From: Dasypus novemcinctus
Lineage: Eukaryota; Chordata; Mammalia; Cingulata; Dasypodidae
Assembly: GCF_030445035.2 (NCBI RefSeq)
Contig: NC_080683.1
Coordinates: forward strand, 94,759,675 to 94,823,674
Length of the DNA stretch: 64,000 bases
Reading direction: 5' to 3'
Shown: one piece after another, positions 10,646-20,708 of the stretch
How positions within the stretch are numbered: the first letter of the stretch is position 1
Layout: every line of letters starts with the position of its first letter
Notes under the pieces: model-generated
Database searches by the model: none
Told to the model about the DNA's origin: nothing
Seen by the model: only the letters and a program-made list of their open reading frames with translations
Program-made: the position numbers and the translations under genes

Positions 10646-10996
10646 CTTACAGTTTGTCAATTAGTCTTTCTATATTTCTTGCTTCATATTTGGACCCTCG
10701 CTTTGGTTAGCTTTTTCCTTTTGGGCTAAAAACTGGGGCTCAGGTAGACCCACCAGTGACTATATTTTATCCTCTTCTGCCTCTGCTACCATGTAAGCAG
10801 GTTGATCCTGACTACAAATCTCTAAACTAGATGTTTTCATTCAGTCCAACTAGGATGAATTAATTTTCTACTACTTTCAAGGCTTTATAGAAAAAGAAAG
10901 ATGGATAAAATACATTCCTTCCTTATAGGAAGTTTTACAGAGGAAATAATAGACATTCATACAATTATCTACAACAATTACAATTTACTGAACAAA
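10646..10996. other. Unclassified flank
   Basis: This 350-bp stretch lies between L1-A and a short L1 3' end. No coding frame or repeat family was recognised. Confidence 0.45.
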
Positions 10997-11250
10997 ATTA
11001 AAAAATATATGTAGAGGTACAATGTAAATGATGATCCATGTGGTGTGGCAGTGCTACAGGGTGTATTCACCAAATGCAATGAATGTGTCTCACTGATGAA
11101 AGGGGATATTGATGTGGGAGGAGTGGGGTGGGGTGGGGAGTGTGGTATATGGGAACCCCTTATGTTTTTTAATGTAACATTTTTATGTGATCTATTAATC
11201 TTTTGAACAAAGACAATTAAAAAAGCATATTAAAAATATATATGTAGAGG
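10997..11250 (+). mobile_element. Very short 5'-truncated L1 3' end with 21-bp duplication
   Basis: About 210 bp matching the reverse complement of the L1 3' ends at 1600-1760 and 60100-60240, including TGTATTCACCAAATGCAATG and ATGTAACATTTT before the tail. Near-identical sequence ending in ATATATGTAGAGG flanks it at 10997-11017 and 11229-11250. It is a severely 5'-truncated insertion on the plus strand. Confidence 0.85.
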
Positions 11251-11445
11251 GAAATGGATGTGGCTCAAGCATTTGGGTACTTGCCTACTACATGGGAGGT
11301 CCCAAGTTTGGTTTCTGGTGCCTCCTAGAGAAGACAAGCAAGAGAGCAAGCTGGCGTGACAGGCTGGCACAGTGAGATGATGCAACAACATGACACAATA
11401 AGAAGACACAAAGAAGAAACACAATGAAAGACACAACAAAGCAGA
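11250..11445 (+). repeat. DAS-type SINE
   Basis: It has a tRNA-like head with GGATGTGGCTCAAG and a B-box region (AAGTTTGGTTTCTGG), then a body with GACACAATAAGAAGACAC. It directly abuts a second related SINE. Confidence 0.8.
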
Positions 11446-11625
11446 GAGTGGAGGTGGCTCAAGTGATTGAGCACCTCTCTCCTACATGGGAGGTCTCAGG
11501 TTTGGTTCTCAGTAACTCCTAAAGAGAAGACAAGCAGACACACAGAGTATATGATGAATGGACACAGAGAGCAGACAGAGAAGACAAACAATGAAGTGAA
11601 ATAAATAAAATAAATCTTAAATATA
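11446..11625 (+). repeat. DAS-type SINE, second of a tandem pair
   Basis: It starts GAGGTGGCTCAAGTGATTGAG, has CATGGGAGGTCTCAGG, and ends AAATAAATAAAATAAATCTT followed by an AT-rich tail. It has the same family structure as the preceding copy, with a better preserved 3' tail. Confidence 0.82.
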
Positions 11626-11940
11626 TATATATATGTACATATATAAGTCAAAAGACAATCAGATTTTGTTTGATTTTATGGCCGACCCCATTGTATACCT
11701 GCCTAAAAAAGCAAATATTTTAAAGCTCATCTGAGGTTTTCTATAACCTTATGTTTAAGCTGTAACTCTCTTAAAATAAAGGGTAACTTTTACTTATAAC
11801 TTACAGAACATTCAAAGGTTTGCATAAAAATATTAAACTGCATATAATAGATAACCTTGGGACAGTTATAAAAATGAGGAAATCTGGTGATAGGAAAGGT
11901 CTCCAAGATACATTTAAAAAGTATCAGAATGGGTGGGAAG

Positions 11941-11953
11941 CCAAGATGGTGGC
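11941..11953 (+). promoter_or_regulatory. YY1-like site at L1-C 5' end
   Basis: CCAAGATGGTGGC lies ten bases inside the element. It parallels the site in L1-A with one central change. The role is inferred by homology to primate L1. Confidence 0.6.
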
Positions 11954-12248
11954 AGAGTAAGGAGCTCCTGGAGTCAGCTTGTGCTACAGAGCAATTAGTA
12001 ATCACACAGAACTATTTAAAGCACCTGTTTCAGGATCCCAGGAGACCAGAAGAGTATCCTGCAACATCATTGAAATATGGAAGGAGGAGACTGCCCACCT
12101 GCAGAGAGGATTCATGAGTAGAGCCCTCCATGCCATGGAGGTTGATGCCCATGGTACAAGCCGCCTTGGGTGCTAAACTTTGGCTAGAATTGGAAGCTCA
12201 ATTTCCCCCCAAAAGGGGGGGGGGAACATGGTGTGGCACCAACTTCAG

Positions 12249-12915
12249 TTACTGAATTAGTAAATTCAGTGGGCTAAAGTATAATCCTAGGAACAGCTGA
12301 ACTTTAAGCCTGTCCAGATCAGAAGGAGGCTGGTAGCTGCCATTTTGACTCCACCCCTGGCATGAGGGGTAGTGGGGGTGGTTGAAAAGCACAGTGCTGG
12401 TAGGGACTGACTTCTTTCCACCCATTTTGGATTGCAGCTCTAGCCTAAACCTAAGCCCCACCTCTGGCAGGGAGGAAGCCAGGGGGACCTGCCCAACCTC
12501 TCTGGGAAACTGCAAGCCATGCTGCAGAGGCAGTGCTCCCCCTACCCAAGCAGAACAAGTAGCCTCAGAAGCTATTCTGTGGCTGGACTTAGAAACTCCA
12601 CTTCCCATACACAGTGGAGAAAGAGACAGTTGTACACTGACTTCAACTACTGATTAGTGGACTCTGCTGGATAAAGTATAATCCTAGAAACAGCTAGGGA
12701 TTGAGCCTGTCCAAGTTGGAAAGAGTCTGGTAGCAGCCACTTTGACTCCACAGCTGGCATGAGGGGAAGGCTGGCTGACTGAAAATCCAGTGAATTTAGG
12801 GACTGGCTTCTTTCCACCAAGATCAGACTGCAGTCCTAGCCTAGGCTCCAACCCCACCACCAGCAGGAAGGAATCTGGTGGGACCTGCACCAGGCTCTCC
12901 AGGCAACTGCAGGTA
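12249..12915 (+). repeat. About 400-bp duplicated block in L1-C 5' UTR
   Basis: The segment starting at 12249 (AAATTCAGTGGGCTAAAGTA, then ATAATCCTAGGAACAGCT) recurs from about 12651 (ACTCTGCTGGATAAAGTATA, then ATCCTAGAAACAGCT). The later landmarks come in the same order: GGTAGC-GCCA-TTTGACTCCAC, then GACTG(A/G)CTTCTTTCCACC, then a CC-AACC-CACC stretch. Two diverged copies with a period of about 400 bp are present. Confidence 0.8.
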
Positions 12916-13880
12916 CTCCTAGCAAGCACAGACTCAATAGTTGGACACCTGGGGCTGCATCCCTGCACACCAATAGGATAGGAAAGGAGCTGGGTTTCCT
13001 TGGTCTCTCCAGGCAACAGCAGGTGTTTTTGGAACACATGAATTGGTTTGTTAAGTGCCTTCAAATCCATCTCCACCTCTGGCCCCCACAGGATAGGAGG
13101 GGGCTGGTGTTCCTTCAACCTCCCAGGGAAACTGCAGGTGCTTTTGGCCTACACATACTCGACCATTGGGCACCTGTGGCTCCACCCCCAACCCCAATAG
13201 GACAAGAGATGGACTGTGTTTGCCCAGCCTCTCTGGGTAACTGCAGGTGCTTTTGGTCCACACAGATTGGACTGGTGGGTACATGTGATCCACCTTCACC
13301 CCCCAATAGGAAAGGAGGGGGCTGGTGTTCCCACAGCTTTTCTGGACAATGGCAGACATGTTTGGCCTGCATGGACTGGACTATTGGATGCCTATGGATC
13401 CACCCCCACTCCCAATAAGATAGGAGGCATCTAATGTTTCCACAGCCTCTCCTGTTGGGCGCCTCTGAATCCAACTCTATGCCCTAATAGGATAGGAGGT
13501 GGTGGGTATTTCCTCAGCCTTTCTGGGCAATGGCAGGTGCTTTTGGCCTACAGGAACTCAACTGTTGGGCATTGGTGGTTCCATTTGCACCCCTTAAAGT
13601 GCAGAAGGGACAGTACTCCCTCAGCCTATCAGCCCAACTGTAGGTGTTTTTGGCCTACATGGATTAGATTGTTGGGCACTCCAGAGGGTCCATTCCCACC
13701 CCTGGCAGGGAGGGGGTTTGGTGTTATGTCAGTTTATCTGGGCAATTGTGGTCATTTTGGACTGACATGGCATAGATTCCTGCCCACAACTATAGCTCCA
13801 TCTCTGCCCAAGGTAAGGGAGGAAGGGATGTGAAACTTCATCAGTCTCTCCAGGTAACTGAAGACAGTTTTATCCTGCCC
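12840..13880 (+). repeat. Tandem array of about 105-118 bp units in L1-C 5' UTR
   Basis: About nine or ten diverged units. Each carries a landmark series: CTCTCTGGGCAACTGCAGGT, TTTTGGCCTACA, GGACTGGACTGTTGGGCAC-like, a C-rich stretch, and AATAGGATAGGAGG. The first landmark occurs near 12903, 13012, 13133, 13240, 13345, 13528, 13635, 13740 and 13855. One unit around 13446 is truncated. Reading frames here are by-products of the repeat. Confidence 0.85.
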
Positions 13881-14134
13881 AACTTGGATTATTATATATG
13901 ACTGCAGCTCTGTCCCTACCCCTGGCAGAGAAGAAAGGTGGGAGAAATTTCATCAATTCCTGGGGCAATGTGGGCAGATTCAGCCTCCATATCATACAGT
14001 GCAAAATGCACCCACAACTCCTACTACACAACAAACAAGGGAGAAAAGACAAGAAAGCCCTAAACTAAAGGGCGAAACTGCACCTAGAATAAATACATCT
14101 AGCAACCCAGATGAGAAAACACCAAGAAAAAATT

Positions 14135-15129
14135 ACAATCCATACCAAGAAACAGGAGGATATGGCCCAGTTAAAGGAATAAGATAAGTCTCCAGATCAC
14201 ATAAAGGAGTTCAGACAACTAACCATAGATGTTCAAACAAATCTTCTTAATAAATTCAATGAAAGAACTAAAGAGATTAAGGATATCAAGAAGACACTGG
14301 GGGAGCACAAAGAAGAATTTGTAAGTATACATAGAAAAATAGCAGACCTTATGGGAATGAAAGGAGCAATAAATGAATTTAAAAATACACTGGACTATGA
14401 TGTGGACCATTGACCATGAGAAGCAGCAGTGCTCAGAGATGTATTCACCAAATGCAATGAATGTCTCATGATAAAAACAAAACAAAACACTGGAGGCATA
14501 TAGCAGCAGATTTGAGGACACAGAAGAAATGGTTGGTGAGCTTGAAGACATGGCCTCTGAAAGTGAACATAAAAAAAGAAAAGATGAAGAAAAGAATGGA
14601 AAAAAATTGAACAGGGTCTCAGGGAACTAAATGACAGCAAGAGACATGCAAACATATGTGTCATGGATGTCCCAGAGGGAGAAGAGAAGGCAAAAGGGGC
14701 AGAAGGAATATTTGAAGAAATAATGGTGGAAAATTCCCCAACCCTATTGAAGGACATAGATATCTGTCTCAAAGAAGCACAATGTACTGCTATCCAAATA
14801 AATCTGAATAAACCAACTGAGACACATACTAATCAGAATGTCAAATACCAAAGACAGAGAATTCTAAGAGCAGCAAGAGAAAAGCAATGCATACCATATA
14901 AGGTATACCAAATAAGATTAAGTGCTGATTTCTCATCAGAAACCATGGAGGCATGAAGGCAGTGGTATGATATATTTAAGGTACTGAAAGAGAAAAACAG
15001 CCAGCCAAGAATTTTACATCCAGCAACATTATCTTTCAAAAATGACGGCAAGATTAGAATATTCACAAATGAAAAGAAGCTGAGAGAGTTTATAACAAAA
15101 TATTTGGCTTTGCAGGAAGGGGAGTGTTA
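14135..15129 (+). pseudogene. L1-C ORF1 relic
   Basis: A decayed ORF1. The coiled-coil part (about 14150-14640) is rich in K, E and L codons but broken. The clearest block is 14663-14956, with MDVPEGEEKAKGAEGI and RLSADFSSETMEA, aligning to NIRIIGIPEREEKGKGSEG and RLSADFSSETMEA in L1-A ORF1. A stop directly follows ETMEA. Homology resumes after it to about 15129. A foreign L1 3' UTR fragment (14395-14486) sits in the N-terminal half. Confidence 0.88.
14387..14494 (+). mobile_element. Micro-insertion of L1 3' UTR inside L1-C ORF1
   Basis: About 80 bases starting CTATGATGTGGACCATTGAC match the reverse complement of the L1-A 3' UTR near 1690-1780, and an AAAACAAAACAAAAC tail follows. ACACTGGA flanks it at 14387-14394 and 14487-14494. 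It lies inside ORF1 where it has no homologous role, so it is a separate, extremely 5'-truncated retrotransposition. Confidence 0.75.
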
Positions 15130-15284
15130 AAACTTGAAAAGAAAAGACAGGAGAGAGAGGTTTGGAAGAGAGTCTAGAAATGATGACTATATTGGGAACA
15201 GTAACTAAAAGTGTCAAAAGAGTGGTGAAATAAAATGACAGATAAAATTCAAAGATAAAAATAGTTGAAATAAGAACTACCTTT

Positions 15285-18200
15285 ACAGTAATAGCATAGA
15301 ATGTTAATGGATTAAACTCTCCAATCAAAAGACAGACTGGCAGAATGGATAAGAAAATATGAGCCATCTATATGCTGTCTGCAAGAAACTCACCTTAAAC
15401 TCAAGGATACCAAGAGATTGAAACTGAATGGTTGGAAAAAGATATTCCATGCATGTGGTAACCAAAAAAACCAAAAACCAAAAACCAAACCAAAACAAAA
15501 CAAAAGTGTACCTATACTTATATCAGATGATATTGACTTAAAATGCAAAACTGTTTTTAGAGATAAGGAAGGACATTACATATTAATAAAAGGAATGATT
15601 CACCTGGAAGAAATAACAATCATAAATGTTTATGCACCTAACCAGGATGCCCCAAGATATATGAGGCAAACACTGGCAAAACTGAAGGGAGAAATAGACA
15701 TCTCTACAATAATAATTGGAGACTTCGATAAACCACTGTCAGCATTGGACAGAACGTCTGAGCAGAGAGCTTGAATAATATGATAAATGGACTAAACTTA
15801 ATAGACATAGAGAATATTGCATCCCAAAAGAGCAGGATATACATTCTTTTCAAGTGCTCATGGATCTTTCTCGAGATCTCAATAAATTCAACAAAATTGA
15901 AATTATACAAAGCACTTTCTCTGATCATAATGGAATAAAGTTTGAAATAAACAAGCAGCAGAAAAAGGAAAAAATCACATATATAGAGAGATTAAACAAC
16001 ACACTCTTAAATAATCAGTGGGTCAAAGAAGAAATTTCAAGAGAAATCAATAAACATCTTGAGATGAATGACAATGAGAACACATCATATCAGAACCTAT
16101 GGGATGCAGCAAAGATGGTGCTCAGAGAAAAATTTACAGCCCTCAATGCTTACATTAAAAAAGAAAGAGCTAAAATCAATGACCAAACCACACAGCTGGA
16201 GGAACTAGGAAAAAAAAAAACAGCAAACCAAGCCCAAAGGAAGTGGAAGGAATGAAATTACAAAGATCAGAGCAGAAATAAATGAAATTGAGAACAAAAA
16301 AGCAATAGATAGAATTAACAAAATCAAAAGATGGTTCTTCAAGAAGATTAACAAAACTGACAAACCCTTAGCTAGACTGACTAAGAAAAAAACAGAGAAG
16401 ATGCAAATAAATGAAATAAAAAAATGAAAACAGGAACATTACTACTGACACACAAAAATAAGAGAGATCCTAAGAGGATACTATGAACAACTTTATGCCA
16501 AAAAACTAGACAGTGTGGATGAAATGGAAAAATTTCTAGGAATGTCCGAACAACCTACACTGACCCTAGAGGAAATAGAAGACCTCAACAAACCAATCAC
16601 AAGTAAAAAGATTGAAAAAGTCATTAAAAAGCTCCCCAAAATAAAAAGCCCAGGACCAGACAGTTTCACAGGTGAGTTCTACCAAGTATTCAAAGAAAAT
16701 TTAATATCAATCTCCCTCAAAACCTTCCAAAAATTGAACAAGAAGGAACACTACCAAACTCATTCTATGAAGCCAATATCATCCTAATACCAAAGCCAGA
16801 TAAAGATATTACCAAAAAAAAAAAAAGAAGAAAATTACTGACCGATTCTCTAATGAGTACAGATGCAAAAATCCTCAATAAAATACTTACTAATTGAATC
16901 CAACGGCACATTAAAAGAATTATTCATCATGATCAAGTAGGCTTTATACCAGGCATACAAGGGTGGTTCAACACAAGAAAATCAGCATAATACACCACAT
17001 TAATAAATCAAAGGAGAAAAATCACATGATTTTATCAATTCACACAGAAAAGGCATTTGACAAAATATAGCATCCTTTATTGATAAAAATATTACAAAAG
17101 ATAGGGATTGAAGGAAACTTTCTCAACATGATAAAAGCCATATATGAAAAACCCACAGCTAATATTGTCCTCAATGGTGAAAGACTGAAAGCTTTCCCAT
17201 TGAGATCAGGGACAAGTCAAGGCTGCCCAATGTCTCCACTGTTCAATATAGTGCTAAAGGTTCTATCTAGAGGAATCAGGCAAGAAAAAGAAATAAAAGG
17301 CATCCAAACTGGAAAGGAAGAAGTAAAACTTTCACTATTCACAGATGATATGATCCTATACCTAGATAGAACTGAAAAATCTACAAGAAAGCTGCTAGAG
17401 CTAATAAATGACTTCAGTAGAGTGTCAGGATACAAGATCAATATGCAAAAATCAGTAGTGTTTCTATGTAATTTAAAATGTGTAATCTGAGGAGGAAGTC
17501 AGGGAAAAAGTTCCATTTACAATAGCAGCTAAAAGAATCAAATATTTAGGAATAAACTTAACCAAAGATATAAAGCATTCAGAAAACTATAATGCATTGC
17601 TAAAAGAAATTTTAAAAGGCCTAAATATTGGAAGAACATTTTATGATCATGGATTGGAAGACTAAATATCATTAAGATGCCAATTCTACCCAAATAGGTA
17701 TACAGATTCAATGCAGTCCCAATAAAATTTCACTAGCATTTTTAAAATAAATGGAAAACACAATTATCAAATTTACCTGTAAGGATAAGAGGTGCTGAAT
17801 AGCCAGAAACATCTTAAAAAGGAAAAGTGCAGTTGGAGGACTCTTACTTTCATACTTTAAATCATATTACATAGCTACTGTGGTTAAAAGCAGCATGGTA
17901 TTGACCTAAAGATAGACACATAGACCAATGGAACTGAACTGATGTTCAGAAACAGACCCTAACATCTATGGCCAAGTTGTTTTTGACAAGCCTATCAATC
18001 CCACCCACCTGGGACAGAGCATTCTAATCAACAAACGGTGCAGGAGAACTGGACATCCATAGCCAAAAGAAAGAAAGAAGAATCCCATCTCACACCTTAC
18101 ACAAAAATTAACTCAAAATGGAGCAAAGACCTAAATATAAAAGCAAGTACCATAAAGCTCCTAGAGGAAAATGTAGGGAAACATCTTCAGGACCTGGTGG

Positions 18201-18999
18201 TAGGTGGTAGATTCTTAAACCTTACACAGAAAGCATGAGCAATACAAGAAAACATGGATAAATGGGACCTCCTCAAATTTAAACACTTCTGTGATTCAAG
18301 GGACTTCATCAAGAAGGTGAAAAGGCAGCCCACTCAATGGGAGAAAGTATTTGAAAACCATATATCTGATAAGGGTTTGATTTCCATTCTATATAAAGAG
18401 ATCATACAACTCAACAATAAAAGAGCAAGTAACCCAATTAAAAAGTGGGCAAAAGATTTAAATAGACATTTCTCCAAAGAGGAAATACAAATGGCCAAAA
18501 GCCCTGGGAAAATGTTCCATATCACTAGCTATTAGGGAAATGCAAATCAAAACAACAATGAGATATTATCTAACACCACATAATGTGCCCATTATTCAAA
18601 AAAAAAACAGACAACAATAAGTGCTAGAGAGGATGTGGAGAAATAGACACACTACTTCACTATTGGTGGGGTTGTAAACTGGTGCAGCCTCTGTGGAAGA
18701 CAGTTTGACAGTTCTTCAGGAAGCTAAATATAGAACTGCTATATGATCCAGCAATTCCTCTACTAGGAATGTATCCAGGAGAACTAAAAACTATGACACG
18801 AACAGATATCTGCACACTGATGGTCATAGCGGCATTATTCACAATTGCCAAAAGATGGAAACAATCCAAGTGTCCATCAATCAATGAATGGATAAACGAA
18901 ATGTGGTACATATGTATGATGGAATACTATGCTGCAGTAAGAAGAAATGAAATTGGGACACATATGATAACATGGAAGAACCTGAAGACATTATACTAA
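15285..18999 (+). pseudogene. L1-C ORF2 relic (endonuclease and reverse transcriptase)
   Basis: A decayed ORF2 spread over several frames. The order of motifs is preserved: NGLNSPI near 15310, a block at 15418-15774 with IIGDF, an endonuclease block 15854-16255 with FSDHNG, RT N-terminus 16515-16787 with [16 protein letters not shown] core 17080-17490 with [11 protein letters not shown] and FTDD (17338-17349), and the C-terminal part 18038-18999, where a zinc-knuckle region is eroded. The catalytic motif reads FTDD instead of FADD. Numerous stops make it inactive. Confidence 0.9.
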
Positions 19000-20468
19000 G
19001 TGAAGTAAGCCAGATGCAAAAGGACAACTATTGCATAGTCTTATTAATATGAACTAAATATGAAGAATAAACACATGGAGTTAAAATCTAGAGTATAGGT
19101 TATTAGGGGATAAGATGAGTGTTGAGAAGATCTACTGATGCTTATCATACGTAGAAGTTTTAATTAACTTGACTGTAAAATTGTGGAAATGAATAAGTTG
19201 ATGGTAACACATTGTAGTGAGTAGCATCTGGTTTTTAAATGGGATTGTGGCTAAAAAGAGTAGTCTGGGGAAGTAAATGTCAATTGAAAGAAATCTAGAA
19301 ATAATCTAGGGAATGAATAACAGTGAATCCAGATGTGGATGAGAATTGTGGTTGAGGGTACTAATGTGAGAATGTCTTTCTGTATCACATGGTGGTGTGA
19401 ATGTGGAGAAGCATGGAAAAACTACAATTGGTGTGACCTATAGACTTGGTTAACAGCAACACTATAATATTCTTGCATCATTACCAAAGATGTACTGTTT
19501 GATAATGGGTGTGTGTGGGAACGTGTGCCAAATGTACTCTATGGACCATGGCTGGTGGTAATAATCTGATGATACTATTTCATAATTTGTAACAAATGTT
19601 CCACCGTGGTGTGGTGTGTTGGTGAATGAAATTTCCACATGTATGGGAATTCCACACATGTGCATGATTATTTTGGAAGTTCACAGCCTCTGTAATAAAA
19701 AATGTATTTTTAAAAAATAGGGTGGGTTGGGGGAAAAATACACCAAACGTAAGATAAGAACTATAGTTACCAGTAATATTTTGATGATGCTCTTGCACAG
19801 TTTGTAACAAATGTTTCACAACAATGAAAGGTGTTGGTGGAGAGGTGATGTATGAAGCCCCTGTATGATGGTGTAGCAGTTTGATATAACTGATGAATTC
19901 CAAAAAGAAATATTGGATTATGTTTGTAATCTGATCTGTACCTGGGCATGATTGAGTTACGATTAGTACATTGAGTCATCACACCTTGGTGTGTGGGGGA
20001 CTCACAGATAAAAGGCCTGGCAAAGAACAGTCTTGAGGGTTATTAATGTTGGAGTTTTAATTTTGGAATTTGATGCTGAAGACTTAAACTGGAGGCCTGG
20101 GAAGTCAGCATGCAGAGGAAAGAGAAGCCAGCCCCAGGAAGGAAGGAAACTTGAAGCCAGAGTAAAGTAACCCCAGGAATGTAGGAACCCAGGAAGCCTG
20201 AACATTCACAGATGTTGGCAGCCATCTTACTCCAAATAGATTTTAGTGAGGGAAGTAACTTATGCTTTATGGCCTGGCAACTATAAACTCCTACCCCAAA
20301 TAAATGCCCTTTATAATGCCCAGCAGATTTCTGGTATTTTGCATTAGCACCCTTTTGGCTGACTAATACAGATGGTATGCATGTTTTTTGTAAGTTTACA
20401 ATCTTTACTATACACTTACTGTTTATGCATGTTCATGTATGAATGACATATTTCAATAAAAATATTTT
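19000..20468 (+). other. L1-C 3' UTR (with nested LTR)
   Basis: It follows the ORF2 stop, is interrupted by the solo LTR at 19872-20370, and resumes with TATGCATGTTTTTTGTAAG to reach CAATAAAAATATTTTTAAAA at the end. AATAAA at about 20455 is the likely polyadenylation signal of this element. Confidence 0.78.
19867..20375 (+). mobile_element. ERVL-type solo LTR with GATGG duplication
   Basis: A 499-bp LTR (19872-20370) starts TGTAGCAGTTTGATAT and ends GGCTGACTAATACA, with GATGG on both sides (19867-19871 and 20371-20375). A 5-bp duplication and the ACTAATACA end fit ERVL-class LTRs. AAATAAA near 20300 may be its poly(A) signal. A diverged relative in the other orientation is at 57554-58200. 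No internal retroviral genes remain here. Confidence 0.88.
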
Positions 20469-20670
20469 TAAAAAGTATAAGAATGTTGCAGTAAGAGTGC
20501 TTTGATTTTGTTGTTGTTGTTTGCTGATGATAAATTTATTTCATTATTTATTTAGATATTTAAGCTCTCACACTAGGTCTTTTTTTTTTTTTTTTTTTTA
20601 AATTTTTTAATTTTTTATTGACTTTGTAATAATATTACATTAAAAATATATATGTGAGGTCCCATTCAAC

Positions 20671-20708
20671 CCCACCCCCCCACCCCCCCTCTCCCCCCCC
20701 CCCCCCCA
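20671..20708 (-). promoter_or_regulatory. G-rich tract in L1-B 3' UTR
   Basis: The plus strand shows long C runs, the longest of about 14-15 C. It lies at the same position as 1651-1680 of L1-A. A quadruplex is possible in the L1 sense strand. Confidence 0.55.

Larger units (their letters stand above)
11913..20485 (+). mobile_element. Older full-length L1 (L1-C) with target-site duplications
   Basis: A plus-strand L1. AAAAAGTATCAGAATG ends at 11930 and AAAAAGTATAAGAATG lies near 20470-20485, so the element is about 11931-20468. It begins GGTGGGAAGCCAAGATGGTGG (YY1-like), has a tandem-repeat 5' UTR, an ORF1 relic (about 14135-15129), an ORF2 relic (about 15285-18999) and a 3' UTR split by a solo LTR (19872-20370). 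Many stops and frameshifts, and more divergence than L1-A, show an older insertion. Without the LTR it is about 8.0 kb. Confidence 0.92.
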
